In this document: positions 37,201 through 48,300 of the stretch, piece by piece
Layout of the letters: each line of letters begins with the position of its first letter
How positions within the stretch are numbered: the stretch's first letter is position 1
Assembly (NCBI RefSeq): GCF_000208745.1
Contig: NC_030858.1
Coordinates: 3,392,566-3,456,565 of the forward strand
Reading direction: 5' to 3'
DNA: 64,000 nucleotides
Source: Theobroma cacao
Lineage: Eukaryota > Streptophyta > Magnoliopsida > Malvales > Malvaceae
The notes under the pieces: generated by a model
What the model was told of the DNA's origin: nothing
Databases searched by the model: none
The model's input: the letters and a program-made list of their open reading frames with translations, nothing else
Program-made: the position numbers and the translations under genes

Positions 37201-40200
37201 CTCTTTTGAAATAATGTTTTCCATGCTTCCTCCATCAATGACAAGATCACACACTTTACCTTCACAAACAACTCGTGTGCGAAAAATACTTCGCCTCTTC
37301 CAATCTTCTGCTTCTTCATTTACTGTTGTTGTCATTACTCTTCGTACCACTAATGACTCACCTTGTGCAGGATAAACATCGATTTCCTCTACCTCCTCCT
37401 CATAATCATCATAAACAGGCTCTAACTCTTCCCCTAATTCTGTTAAGTTCACCCTTCGTTGTGGGCAAGCAAAAGAAGTGTGCCCCTTTTCCCCACAAGT
37501 AAAACATCGAATATGGGAATTGCTGCCTCCTTTATTTGTAGAAGAACCAGAACTGTTTTGTCCTCCATAAGGCATTATACCCTTGCCTTTATCATTCTTT
37601 TCAACATTGGTTGCACCTCTATTAGTTTTATTGATTGTGGCAGCCCCTTGATAATTTTGTTGGGATGTTGGGTAACCTCGTCTTGCTTCAGAATTATTTT
37701 GCCAATGGGTGCCATATAAAGGCTTTCTAGCACCATAGCGTAAAACCCGTTTTTCTGCTGATAGAGCATATTGACGAGCATCTTCAATGTTGTATAAACG
37801 AACTACTCCCATATCGTCTCTAATAAAATGATTTAAACCAGTAAGATAACGAGAAGTAATTTGTTCGTTACTCTCAGCTAACCCAACCCGAATTGATAAG
37901 TTATTGAATTCCGATGTATACTCTTCAACGGTCATGTTATTTTGCTTCAAACAATGAAACTTTTCATATAATTTCATAGTATAATCAGCAGGTAAAAATT
38001 GCTTTCGTAATTTGCTTTTCATGTGCTCTCAAGTGCTGATTTTAAGCTTACCTTGTCGTGCACGTTGCTCTTCAACTCTCTTCCACCACTGAAGTGCAGT
38101 ACCCTTTAATTTCAACTTTACAAATAACACTTTTCGATTTTCTGCCATGGGTTTCCATTCAAAGTAATTTTCCAAACTAGCTTCCCAATCCAAATATTCT
38201 TCCGCATGAAATTTTTCATGAAAATCAGTTACTTTGATCCTGATTCCTCCACTGTTTAAATCAAGAGCATGTAATAACCGACCCTGCAATCCAACTCTTG
38301 CCGCTTATTTGCGGGTCCATCTTCATGAAAGGGGTTCTCGTTCTCAAATTCATCATCATCCTCGAGATCATGAATCTCAAGGGGGTTGTGGTCACCTTCC
38401 GGATTCTCCATTCAGGCTTCCACTGGTTCCTGACGTTGCAGGGCTTGCACAGCCCGGGTCAAATCATCAATCATTCTCCGCATCTCTGTCAACTCAACTT
38501 GTTGGGGTTGATTGCCTCTACCTCGACCTCTAGCTCGACCAACCATAATCTCCTAACTCAAATCCTTATAGGATAGTAAGATCGTTTGTTTTGATATCAC
38601 TTGATGTAGCCGAAAGGTTTAGGGCAATTAGAACTCAACAATTAGGGCTAGAATAGGGTTGATTGTGTTGGAACAATAAAAAGATAATTGGGTTTACAAA
38701 GAAACCTCTTGAATAAATATTCAAAATAACAAAAAATGATAATAATAATCTTCTATCTAAGATNCCTTATAGGATAGTAAGATCGTTTGCTCTGATACCA
38801 TTTGATGTAGCCGAAAGGTTTAGGGCAATTAGAACTCAACAATTAGGGCTAGAATAGGGTTGATTGTGTTGGAACAATAAAAAGATAATTGGGTTTTCAA
38901 AGAAACCTCTTGAATAAATATTCAAAATAACAAAAGATGATAATGATAATCTTCTACCTAAGATACTTATTTATAATAGTTAAGATAAATCCTAATCAAA
39001 TAGTAATTCTAATCCTAAATAAAGACTTAAAGTACTAAAATTCTAATAAAGATAGGAAAAAGAATTTCAAACTAAATAAATAAAATAAAATCCTAAACTA
39101 ACTAAAATACTAAATAAATTTTCATATGCGCCTGCATCAGGTTGTTTGACCAGGTTTTTCTGGTTTGAGTCAAATTTTGCCACATTATACTTGCAGAAAG
39201 TAACCAGATTCAGATCTGGGTTGAGTCTGTATTTGGGTTGTTAGATATCCTAAAATAGAATTGTATCTTATGTTATAGTGGAGTTAAAATCCTGCAGATT
39301 ATTTTTTTCACATGGCCAAAAGAATTTGTTTAGATATAACCATGTTCTTCGAAGATTCTCACCCAAAATTTTAAATTAGCTCTGGTAAATGGGCCGGTGA
39401 CTCTATCCTAGCTGATGTAAATGGATCCTATTATAAATCCTCGGCATTGAACAGTAACAGCAATAATAGCAGCTTCCCATTGAGCAAAAAAAAAAAAAAA
39501 ATAGCAGTTTCCCGGCTTAATATGCCAAAAGGACATAATGCTCTACTTCAGAAAGTAGCTCTTGACAGTGATAAGATTTGAATACTGTACAGAATTGAAA
39601 ATTTCTTTTCACAACAGTAGAAAACGCTAACTTAGGACCCAAAATATCAGTTGCTCCTCATCTGTAGGACAGTTACTTAAAAGCAAAGAGAACAGCCTGC
39701 AATCACCAAGCACTAGCATGGGAACAGCACCTGAAGGGATTGAAGGTGCTGCAGATTCACTCTTCAATATCCAAGCAGCCATTGCTTCAAAGCCTTTCTT
39801 GGAGTGGATCTGACCTTAGCTTTGAAACTCATAGACTGAAAATTGTTACTTCAAAGCTCAGAAAGGATAGTAACTTTTAGTACAAAAATTCTCCAAGTCA
39901 AAGAATGGTCCAAGATAAGGCATAAAAGACAAAAAGACAATTGGGTATGTAAATGATAAAAGTATGATTTCATCTGACAAAAAGTTCCTCTGCCACTTAA
40001 TTGTCTAATATGACTGCTTAAAAGCAAGCATTACCCCACAAATTTGTATACATTTACAACCAATTCTTTGTATCACTAGAATGCTTTTGTCGATATGGAA
40101 TGACATTTACCAAAGCCTAGTGTTCTTCGTCATAGTTGTAAATGAGGAAAACATTGTGAAGGGACTTTGAATTGAAATGTTCACAGCAATGGCCGAAAAA

Positions 40201-43200
40201 ATTGCCATAGTTGCTACCTCTTCTCAGGATAAAAAAAAGAATGTTTAAATTAACTATTTGCTTTTATTGATTACTTCAAAACAATGTTTACAAAGTTGCT
40301 TAACTTCCTTGTAATGAACATCTTTACTTAAGTGCTTCAGCGTGTTTTCAAATTACAGGGACGTATACCTGGTGGGGCTCTGAAGCCAATTGATGTTGAT
40401 GCTGACACAGCGTTTGATGTAACTGAGCATTATTGGTTCCCAATGCTGGCTGGTTTGTCTGATTTGACATCAGATTCAAGACCAGAGGTTAGGAGTTGTG
40501 CACTTGAAGTTTTGTTTGATTTGCTGAATGAAAGAGGTAGCAAGTTCTCAACACCATTTTGGGAGAGCATTTTCCATCGTGTATTGTTTCCCATATTTGA
40601 TCATGTAAGACATGCTGGAAAGGAAAGCTTGATTTCTTCTGGAGATGAGTCGCTTCGTGAAAGCAGCATTCACTCGCTTCAGTTGCTGTGCAACCTTTTC
40701 AACACTTTTTACAAGGTATACGAGTTTAATAATGCGATTTTCTTTCCTTTTCTTTTAAATCCTCTTAACTAATATTCTCATGATTTGACATGAGAAGGGG
40801 GGGGGGGGGGTGGATTAGATTGTGACAGAAAACAGAATGTCATCTAAATTCTAAATGGTCCATATTATCTTGTGTTTGCACCAAGTTTCCTGACAATTAT
40901 TGGTCTTCACACAGGAGGTGTGCTTTATGCTGCCACCACTCTTGAGTTTGCTGTTGGACTGTGCTAAAAAGACAGATCAGACGGTGGTTTCAATATCTCT
41001 TGGTGCATTGGTGCATCTGATAGAGGTTGGAGGACACCAGTTCAGTGAGAGTGACTGGGATATGTTGTTGAAGAGCATAAGGTTTGTATCCTTTCCAATT
41101 TTTTAATAATCAGAATTAAGGGATTTTGTAGTTGTAAGTCATGTATTTGTTTACTTTATTCTGATCACCAGAGATGCATCATATACAACACAACCACTTG
41201 AGCTACTCAATACGTTGGGACTAGAGAATCCAAAGAACCCCTCAATTTTAATTAGAGATTTAGAGGTTCAAACAGGTGGTGAAGGCTATCAGTTTGATGC
41301 TAGTGATAATGGGAAGATTTCACTGCTTGCTTCCCCAAGTGCTGGTAGTGATAGCAGCACTAGGAATTCTAATGCATCTTTTTCGCAATATCACAATCAA
41401 GAATCTGGGTTACAATCTAATCCAGATGGATCTGAAGGTTAGCTGTTGTGATTTTTTTTACCTTGCTATTTGCTTAAACTTTAGACAATTGGTAAGCTGT
41501 ATGTTCACTAGCTAATATCATTCATATATCGGAATCAGTTTGCAGAATAATGTGCCAAACTGTTTACAAAGTTTAATTGTCCTCTGATATTATTCTGAAG
41601 TTATGTTTTCCTTCATACTATCAGCGAAGGGGCTGACCCTATTCTATGGTTTGAAAGAGCTCAATTCAGACATTCGAAATGTGTGTCCATTAGTAAACCT
41701 TAAGAATGTATACATCTTTATTCTTGTAGGTGTTCCCTCACCATCAGGTAGATCTCAGAAATCTGCTGAAGCTGGGAGTCTCCAACGAAGCCAGACAATA
41801 GGTCAAAGAATTATGGGGAATATGATGGACAACCTATTTCGCAGAAGTCTTACGTCAAAATCAAAGAGCCGTGCGTCAGAGATTTCAGTTCCATCTTCAC
41901 CACCCAAGGTAAGCAATTCATTTCTGGTTGTGTCATAGGTGGTTAGCGATTCTTTGCTCTGGGTGTTTGATGTTCCCATATCTTTGGTGGATCAATCACC
42001 GGATAAGTTCTATTTATGGGTTTTTATTCATACCTTACATTCTATTATGGCTTTTTTCTTTTCATACCTTATGGAAGACAATGTAGAAGTTCTTGTTCCT
42101 GATGGTCACAGTCTTCACTCTCTACTGCTATTATACATTTTCTTATTGGGGTGGAGGACTACATCTAAATGCTTGCTTAATTATTTATTGCACTTGCTCT
42201 GTGTGTGTGTGTTGCACTCAGTTTATTTTATGTTTAAATATTTGCTTACAAGAAGCAAGTTTTATCATTTCAAACCCGCCAACGTTTTTTATTTGAGGAT
42301 CAGATAAAAAAATGGCAGACGCTTGTCAAAAAATAAAAAATAGTCGATATGCCACATCCTCATTTATGGATGTAATGTGTTATTGACACTACATGCATTT
42401 TCTTCTCTATTCTTTTTTACTTCCCTCTCACTTTTTTTGATCTGATACTTTAGCTTCCTGAGGCTGTTGAGCCAGAAGCCAAAGATGAGGAGGAAAGTCC
42501 ACTGATGGCAACTGTTAGGGGCAAGTGCATCACTCAATTGTTACTTCTTGGTGCTGTTGATAGCATTCAGGTTTGCATCTTCGGACCTTGGGTCATGTGG
42601 TATACTTCTGCAATTTTATCACCAACTAAAATGTGTCTGAATTGGCAGAAAAAATACTGGGATAATTTGAAAGCTGCACAGAAGATTGCCATAATGGACA
42701 TTTTGTTATCCTTGTTAGAGTTTGCTGCTTCATATAATTCTTATTCTAATCTCAGAACACGTATGCACCATATTCCTGCTGAAAGGTGAGAAAAATCTGT
42801 TATACTAATTTCAATTTTTATCATCATCTTGTTTGTTTTGTTTGCTGCACTATTTTCATTTACTCTTGAGTTGGAAAAAGCTTGCCTACTAATAACTTCA
42901 TATCTTGGCAGGCCCCCTTTAAATCTGATTCGCCAGGAGTTGGCAGGAACTTCAATATATCTGGATATCTTGCAAAAAACAACTTCAGGATTTAATGACA
43001 AAAATGGGCAACATCTAGAACCTAATGGTTCTCAGGACACTGATATTTCTTCAGACAACAATGGTTCAAGATTGGCTGTACAGTCTTTTACAGAAATGAA
43101 ACTGGAAGGAATAGCAGAAGAAAAGTTGGTATCTTTCTGTGAACAGGTACTCAGGGATGCATCTGACCTTCAGTCTACGATAGGAGAAACTAGTAATGTG

Positions 43201-44774
43201 GATATTCATCGAGTTTTGGAGTTGCGCTCTCCAATCATCGTTAAGGTATAAAGTTTATTTACTCTCTCTCTCTTAAAAAAATTGAAAGTAAACACGATGT
43301 GCTTTGACTATTTTTGTCAAAGCAAAATGAGTAGTTGCTTGTTAGTTAAATATTGTGTGCCAACTATGCCCTGTCTATGTAGCAATCTAGGCTTTTGCTA
43401 AAATTATATTAGTGCAAGATAAAGGAAAGTCATGACTCGCTGGATAGTGTGTTTGATTTCACACATTTACTGAGAAAAAGAGTGCAGCTCAGTTCTTTTC
43501 TTTTTCTTTTCCCCACTTATATCAGGCCTGCCCTTTTTTTCTTCTTGCTGTCTCTGTTGGATATGGATTGAACTATTATTGCTTTGATTCATGAAGTGAA
43601 TACCTCCTCACTCCCATTCTTTCGGTTGTCACATTATGTCATAAAATTGTTTCTAATGATCAGGTAGATTGCTTTAAGTTTTATTTCTAATGGCGATCAC
43701 CTCATTCTTGGGAGTGGCAGTGAATGTCAACTTGATTATTTGCTCTTGTGACTTCTATTAGTTGCGATGCTAATCGAGAATTTCGGTTTGTTTTGCGCTT
43801 GCAGGTGCTTAAAGGCATGTGCTTCATGAACAATGTGATATTCAGGAAACACCTTCGGGAGTTCTATCCTTTGCTTACAAAACTTGTTTGCTGTGACCAG
43901 GTAAATCTCCCTTTCTCTTTGCCTGTGCCTTAGATCTCCTTTTAGATTTCTAATTGCAAGTTTGTATGTACTACAAGAATAGTTTTCAGTTTTGAGGCAT
44001 TTTCTGTCTCATTAAGATTGCTGCCATCACTGCTGCTCCTGCAGAGTTGGCACAATTTTTGTATTGCCCAGTCACCATAATTATCAAGCATCCGACATAA
44101 AACCATTTGGCAATACATGGAAAAGCCCAACATGATACAGGCTTCAACTAGCTCAAAACTTAAGCAATGCTTTATAACATCCCATAATACTCTCTCATAT
44201 GTCATATACAATCAGTTAATGGGTAACAAACAACTTGGACTTGTATACCTTCATTACCTTGTCATTTTTCTTTTAAATTTCCTTTTCAGCTCGTTTTATT
44301 ATTTTGTTGATATGGCTCTTAAAATGTAGTCATAAAACCCTTATACCGCCAATTTTGCATCCTGAAAAGCACGGTCATGCTCTGGGCATTTATATTTGTA
44401 GCACTATCCCTTGCTAAAAAGTTTATTTTGACTTGGTGTAATTGATGAATATATTTCTCTGCCATCACTCTTCAAAATTTTATTCTAGGAGCAGATTTAA
44501 CTAAATGTTGCAAGCGATTCTTTGCTAGTCTTGGCTAGATGTGGTCAAACATTTAAATAAAAAAAAATTATCAGCATGTCGTGTCCCATTTGGTGAGACT
44601 GCAGCCTCATCTATGTTTAGGTCATTTTCGCATGTAAAGCAGATAATCCACATAGCGCCATTTTCGTTCTTTAAATCTGTTGATAACGAATTGTATCTTT
44701 TATTTCTACAGATGGATGTCCGTGGAGCACTTGGTGATCTTTTTAGGGCACAATTGAAAGCTCTCCTACCATGA
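25234..44774 (+). CDS. BIG5: Large ARF guanine-nucleotide exchange factor, BIG5/MIN7 type
   Basis: Thirty-three exons give 1793 residues: 25234-25336, 26256-26331, 26657-26909, 27143-27264, 27347-27405, 27499-27556, 27633-27717, 27808-28005, 28152-28210, 28325-28394, 28484-28552, 28925-29047, 29142-29195, 29311-29399, 29531-29627, 29728-29826, 29956-30153, 30303-30413, 30483-30667, 31072-31698, 31966-32383, 32910-33149, 33328-33451, 33533-33681, 40359-40715, 40915-41081, 41172-41437, 41730-41908, 42454-42570, 42649-42785, 42912-43245, 43805-43900, 44712-44774. DCB/HUS-like regions come first; the Sec7 domain lies at about 605-790, with [12 protein letters not shown] (643-654, carrying the glutamate finger) and [12 protein letters not shown] from 684; HDS repeats follow. 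It activates ARF GTPases at TGN/early endosomes by GDP-GTP exchange. The Arabidopsis counterpart acts in defence and is targeted by the bacterial effector HopM1. All phases close, so the gene looks intact despite the LTR element in intron 24 (33682-40358). Ser-rich inserts near 1410-1560 are variable. Confidence 0.93.
33972..34270 (-). repeat. 3' LTR (truncated by the N gap)
   Basis: 299 bases beginning TGATGTAGCCGAAAGG, followed by the N run. By eye it is identical to the first 299 bases of the LTR at 38803-39139. The remaining 38 bases of the LTR should lie at the start of the gap. Confidence 0.9.
34271..35199. other. Assembly gap (929 N)
   Basis: A run of 929 N inside the LTR element. It should hide 38 bases of the 3' LTR plus the integrase region. 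A full integrase module normally needs well over 1 kb, so either the gap size is an estimate or integrase is partly deleted. Confidence 0.99.
35200..38546 (-). pseudogene. Decayed gag-pol of the LTR element
   Basis: Minus-strand coding remnant. It starts at an ATG at 38546 ([15 protein letters not shown]) and passes the gag domain ([25 protein letters not shown]), a CCHC knuckle ([14 protein letters not shown]), a protease with the DGG active site ([15 protein letters not shown]), RT (YFDDILIYS) and RNase H ([26 protein letters not shown]). Lesions seen: a TGA in early gag (about 38412), a frame change near 38275, a TGA at 38029-38031, a TGA at 36598-36600, a frame change at about 36231-36234, and a TAG at 35295-35297. 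The first RT catalytic Asp (usual KIDL) is His (KIHL, codon at 36367-36369). It cannot make a working polyprotein. Confidence 0.9.
38564..38964. repeat. 200-bp direct duplication around a single N
   Basis: 38564-38763 and 38765-38964 are copies of the same 200 bases (end of the leader plus the start of the LTR), separated by one N at 38764. About eight differences are visible, mostly C/T or G/A. The first copy's primer-site region is changed (GATATCACTT against GATACCATTT). Best read as an unmerged contig overlap or the junction of two element copies. Confidence 0.85.
38789..38800 (-). other. Primer-binding site for initiator tRNA-Met
   Basis: On the minus strand TGGTATCAGAGC follows the 5' LTR end after two bases. 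This is the usual complement to the 3' end of plant initiator tRNA-Met used to prime reverse transcription. Confidence 0.85.
38803..39139 (-). repeat. 5' LTR (complete, 337 bp)
   Basis: Bounded by TGATG and CATCA, adjacent to the primer-binding site on one side and the GGTTG duplication on the other. Matches the truncated LTR at 33972-34270. Confidence 0.9.
40797..40810 (+). repeat. Run of 14 G in a BIG5 intron
   Basis: An uninterrupted G homopolymer, rare in this AT-rich DNA, lies in the intron between the exons ending at 40715 and starting at 40915. Length is likely variable or a sequencing estimate. Confidence 0.9.
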
Positions 44775-45375
44775 GAGTTGTAACGGCTATTTTGTTTGAG
44801 CTGCTTTCGAGGAATGATTTTCAGCGTTGCTGCACATTCCATAGCGTATCAATGTTATCCAAGTGAAAAGAAAAAAAAAGAGATGGTTGAAAATTGAAAT
44901 ATTTTCCTGTAATCTTCCATTCTTTTTTCCCCAGTAGTATAGAATTAATAGAGGGACTTGTTTTCGGATATGATCCCTGATTTTTATACCAGAGTTGCGA
45001 ATATTCCTGTAACCATCTTTGTATCAAATTTTTTTTTGTGTTATAAGGAGAAACATCAATATTGATTTTCCCACAGCATCTTAAAGTTAGGCTCTTAGAG
45101 TTGGCGGATCGGTAGAAAAATATTGATAAAATTGGGAAACTCGTGTCAGTCGGCAGACAATTTTCGTAAATCCTTCGTGACCATGCATTCCAGTTCATCT
45201 AAGAAAATTTCCACTGACGGCAACTACTACTGTACAATTTGATCCTTGCTAGTTCTACTCGGACCAAGCAATATACACATTACTGGCAGGTAACATGGAT
45301 ACAGCTGGCGTGTTCAAGAATTGCCTGCTTTAGAAGTCTAAGTATGAGATTTTACAATCTGTTTCCCATAACCTT
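44775..45375. other. Tail-to-tail 3' flanks of BIG5 and the DUF547 gene
   Basis: About 600 bases between two converging stop codons. It must hold both 3' UTRs, so the two transcripts may overlap in antisense. No other feature seen. Confidence 0.5.
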
Positions 45376-48300
45376 TTACGAGTTGGGTGGTGAGGTAAAG
45401 GAGTTCCTATTATCCAATAGGAAGAGAAAGCGAAACCTTGAATCAAAAGGTAGAACAGAGAAGCTTCGAGCGCCAAGGATCCTCCACTTATTACGTGATA
45501 AACAATCTCTAACCATGGAGGCTTGCTGTGGTGATAAGAATTTACAAATCCAATCGGGTAACAGTGAGTCTTCAACAACTCCTTTGGCAAACGAATGCAA
45601 CAATTTAGGCACCAATAGTTTCCCTTTGTTACTTACACCAACAGATGCCTGAATGTAATCCTTCAGTGACCTTTTTAGCAACTCATTCACATTTCCAGGC
45701 TTGAAAATCCTCACCTGATTACAAAATGAGGACAATAGAAACACTCAATAAAACTGGAAACCAGTCATATCGATTAGAAATTTCATAATAGATTGGTAGA
45801 TGAACTGCTTGCACAAAAAAAAAAAAAACCAAAGCTTTCTAGCAAAGTCAACTAATCAATTATTTCTCAATTTCCAACAATATTAGTGGATTCCTATGCT
45901 TTTGTAGTGAAAGATACTCAAAATACTGGAAGGGGGAATGAGAAGCAAATGAGATCTTACCGCAGGTGAAGAATGCAACCCACAACTTAAAGCAAAATAT
46001 AGAAGAGGCTCAGGATGATCAATTGAATATTTCTGCTGCTCATCAGATGCCTTGAATTTATGAAGTGCAAGAAATCCAGCCTAACATGATTACAATGAGA
46101 AGGTATACATGTCATAGGATACTATCAATGAAAAATCAAATACAAAAAAGTGAAGAAGAAAATACCTCCTTGAAAATGAAATGAGGTATGGAAAAAATGG
46201 ATTTCCTCTTTGGAGTAAAAAAATAAAGGAAATAGAAAGTAGGACTACATCCCAAAAAACTTAAAAAATCGATCAAAGAAGCCCTGGAAAGTCCATTATA
46301 CAGAGCATCCTTTACTAAGCTAGTTTACCATCCTTCCAGAGATGCCATATGTTTAGGTACTGGTAAATGCACCTTTTTTTTTCTTTTTTGCATAACATCC
46401 TATATGGTGCATTTCCAGTCAAATTTTGGATAAACCTTTTTCTTTTTTTTTTTGCATAACATCCTATATGGTGCATTTCCAGTCAAATTTTGGATAAAGG
46501 ATTAAGGTGCCTCAGCTTAGCTATATTGCATCATCAACAAATCTTTTTCAACGGGCCAGTAACTGCACATAAATGGAGAAGTTATACATACAATTTGTGG
46601 ACGATAAGCAGCAGGATTCATCTTTAAAATGGTGCATTCTATGTCTGCTGCACTCACTGAAAGTCCTCCAACAATATAGGCAGCCTGCATGTCATCATGC
46701 CATGCTGTTAGCAATTGTTCAAAGCAGCATACATTGGGGAGGAGGGGGGGAGTGTGGAGGGATAACAGAAAAAATGACAGCAACAAACCTTCTGCATCAA
46801 GGAAAATAGTTTGATATCGTTTCTTGGAACTCCATATGCTAAATATGCCTGATAAAATAGAGATAAAAGAGATAAAAAATCAGAGATATTATTCAATGAA
46901 AGCATAGGAAGTAATATCTATTGATCTAGATGGCATGTAAAATGTGCAGGAAGGTCAGAAACTGAGGTCTGAGACCTTGTGTGCAATTCTTCCAGCCAAG
47001 ACTCCCCATATTATGAAAAAATTCCCAACTTATCGTAGCTTAGTGTGTGCCTATATATATTGTCTAAATGTTTGTGAGAGACAGAGTGAGAGTAAATTGC
47101 ATAGATGGGAAATGAGTAGAAGATTATTACATGCATGATCAAAGCATTATACAAGTTAACCCAAAATGCCAGCTTCTCACTGCAACTCATTTGAGATGGA
47201 TTCACTCTCGCCAACTGCTCAACAAGTAATCTGTAGGCAAACAGAGAGGAAGAATAAAAGCAATAACTCGTCAGGCTCATTGCATAAAGCCTTTCTACTT
47301 AAGGCTTTATAATAAGATAGCTCCGAGAATTCCACTTCCCTACTCTAGAGCAGAGTGATTGGAGCCAATGGAAAGAAGATATAAAAAAAATGCCTTAATA
47401 AAGGAGTTAAATAGTTGACCTGAATCTTTCTAGAGCCATAGCGGCATATTCAAGCTCTTTCTTCCCAACAGACAACCATGAAACTTCAACTGCTGCGCTG
47501 TAGGCCCCAATACAACTTGTCCAGTCCACTTTGCTAGAGACTCCATATGGATCATATGCACCACCTCCGGAGGGACTTTTTACTAAGGAAGTTGCAATGG
47601 ACGAGTCTGAGAAAGATTCCAAAAAGTTGGCAAGGTGGCAATGAGGCGAAGCTTGTGACACCAAATACTGGGCAGAAGAAAGCTTGGATGAATCTGCTAA
47701 GAAGATGAAAATATCTCTCATACGCAGGACCATTTCTTCAGATAGCTGATTGGGATGATGCCAAAGGTTCTCCACAAAATGATCTTTATCAATAACAGCC
47801 TGTGGTAGAGGCATGTCATCCATATTTTCTTCTGCTTCCTCTTCATTACAATGTCTTGCAATCTGAAACATAAAATAGACTGTTAATCAGTTTTCCTTTA
47901 CCTCTGCAGGATAAGATAAAAAACTGACTAGAGTTATGTACAGCAGATGTAATATCCTAAACAAGTTGACATAAAAAAGCCAATGAGTAAATACAACATG
48001 ATAACCAATTCTAACTATTTAAAAACCACAGCCCACAGGATCACCAGCATGACACTGAAGATATAGCTGAACGTACTGGTTCTGTTAAGTAAGCCAGAGA
48101 GCTATCAAAAACAGATGGTGCGGCACATGGCAAATGTTTAAAACGGTACTCAGCAAGACGTCGCTCATTCCTCTCCTGACTAAGCTGATATTGTAAAGAA
48201 ACAAATTCTTGCTCAAGCTTTGATACTGTAATCTCTAGAACAGCTATGCTATCTAAAAGCTCCTGCACCTGAAATCCAAATTGAGGAGATTGAGAAAAGA

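Larger units (their letters stand above)
33972..39139 (-). mobile_element. Ty3/Gypsy-like LTR retrotransposon, antisense in intron 24 of BIG5
   Basis: The element is bounded by TGATG...CATCA LTR ends and flanked by the five-base duplication GGTTG (33967-33971 and 39140-39144). It reads on the minus strand: 5' LTR 39139-38803, primer site complementary to initiator tRNA-Met, gag, CCHC knuckle, protease, reverse transcriptase, RNase H. The rest, including most of integrase, lies in or is lost to a run of 929 N. RT before integrase is not fully visible, but the RT/RNase H sequences are of the Ty3/Gypsy type; the short LTRs and size suggest a small lineage such as Reina. The host gene's splice sites are intact. 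Confidence 0.9.

Noticed and set aside
38602..38763. A third LTR suggesting a nested insertion or solo LTR
   Set aside because: It is part of a 200-bp duplicate that ends exactly at the single N and includes leader sequence, so a contig junction explains it better than a third insertion.
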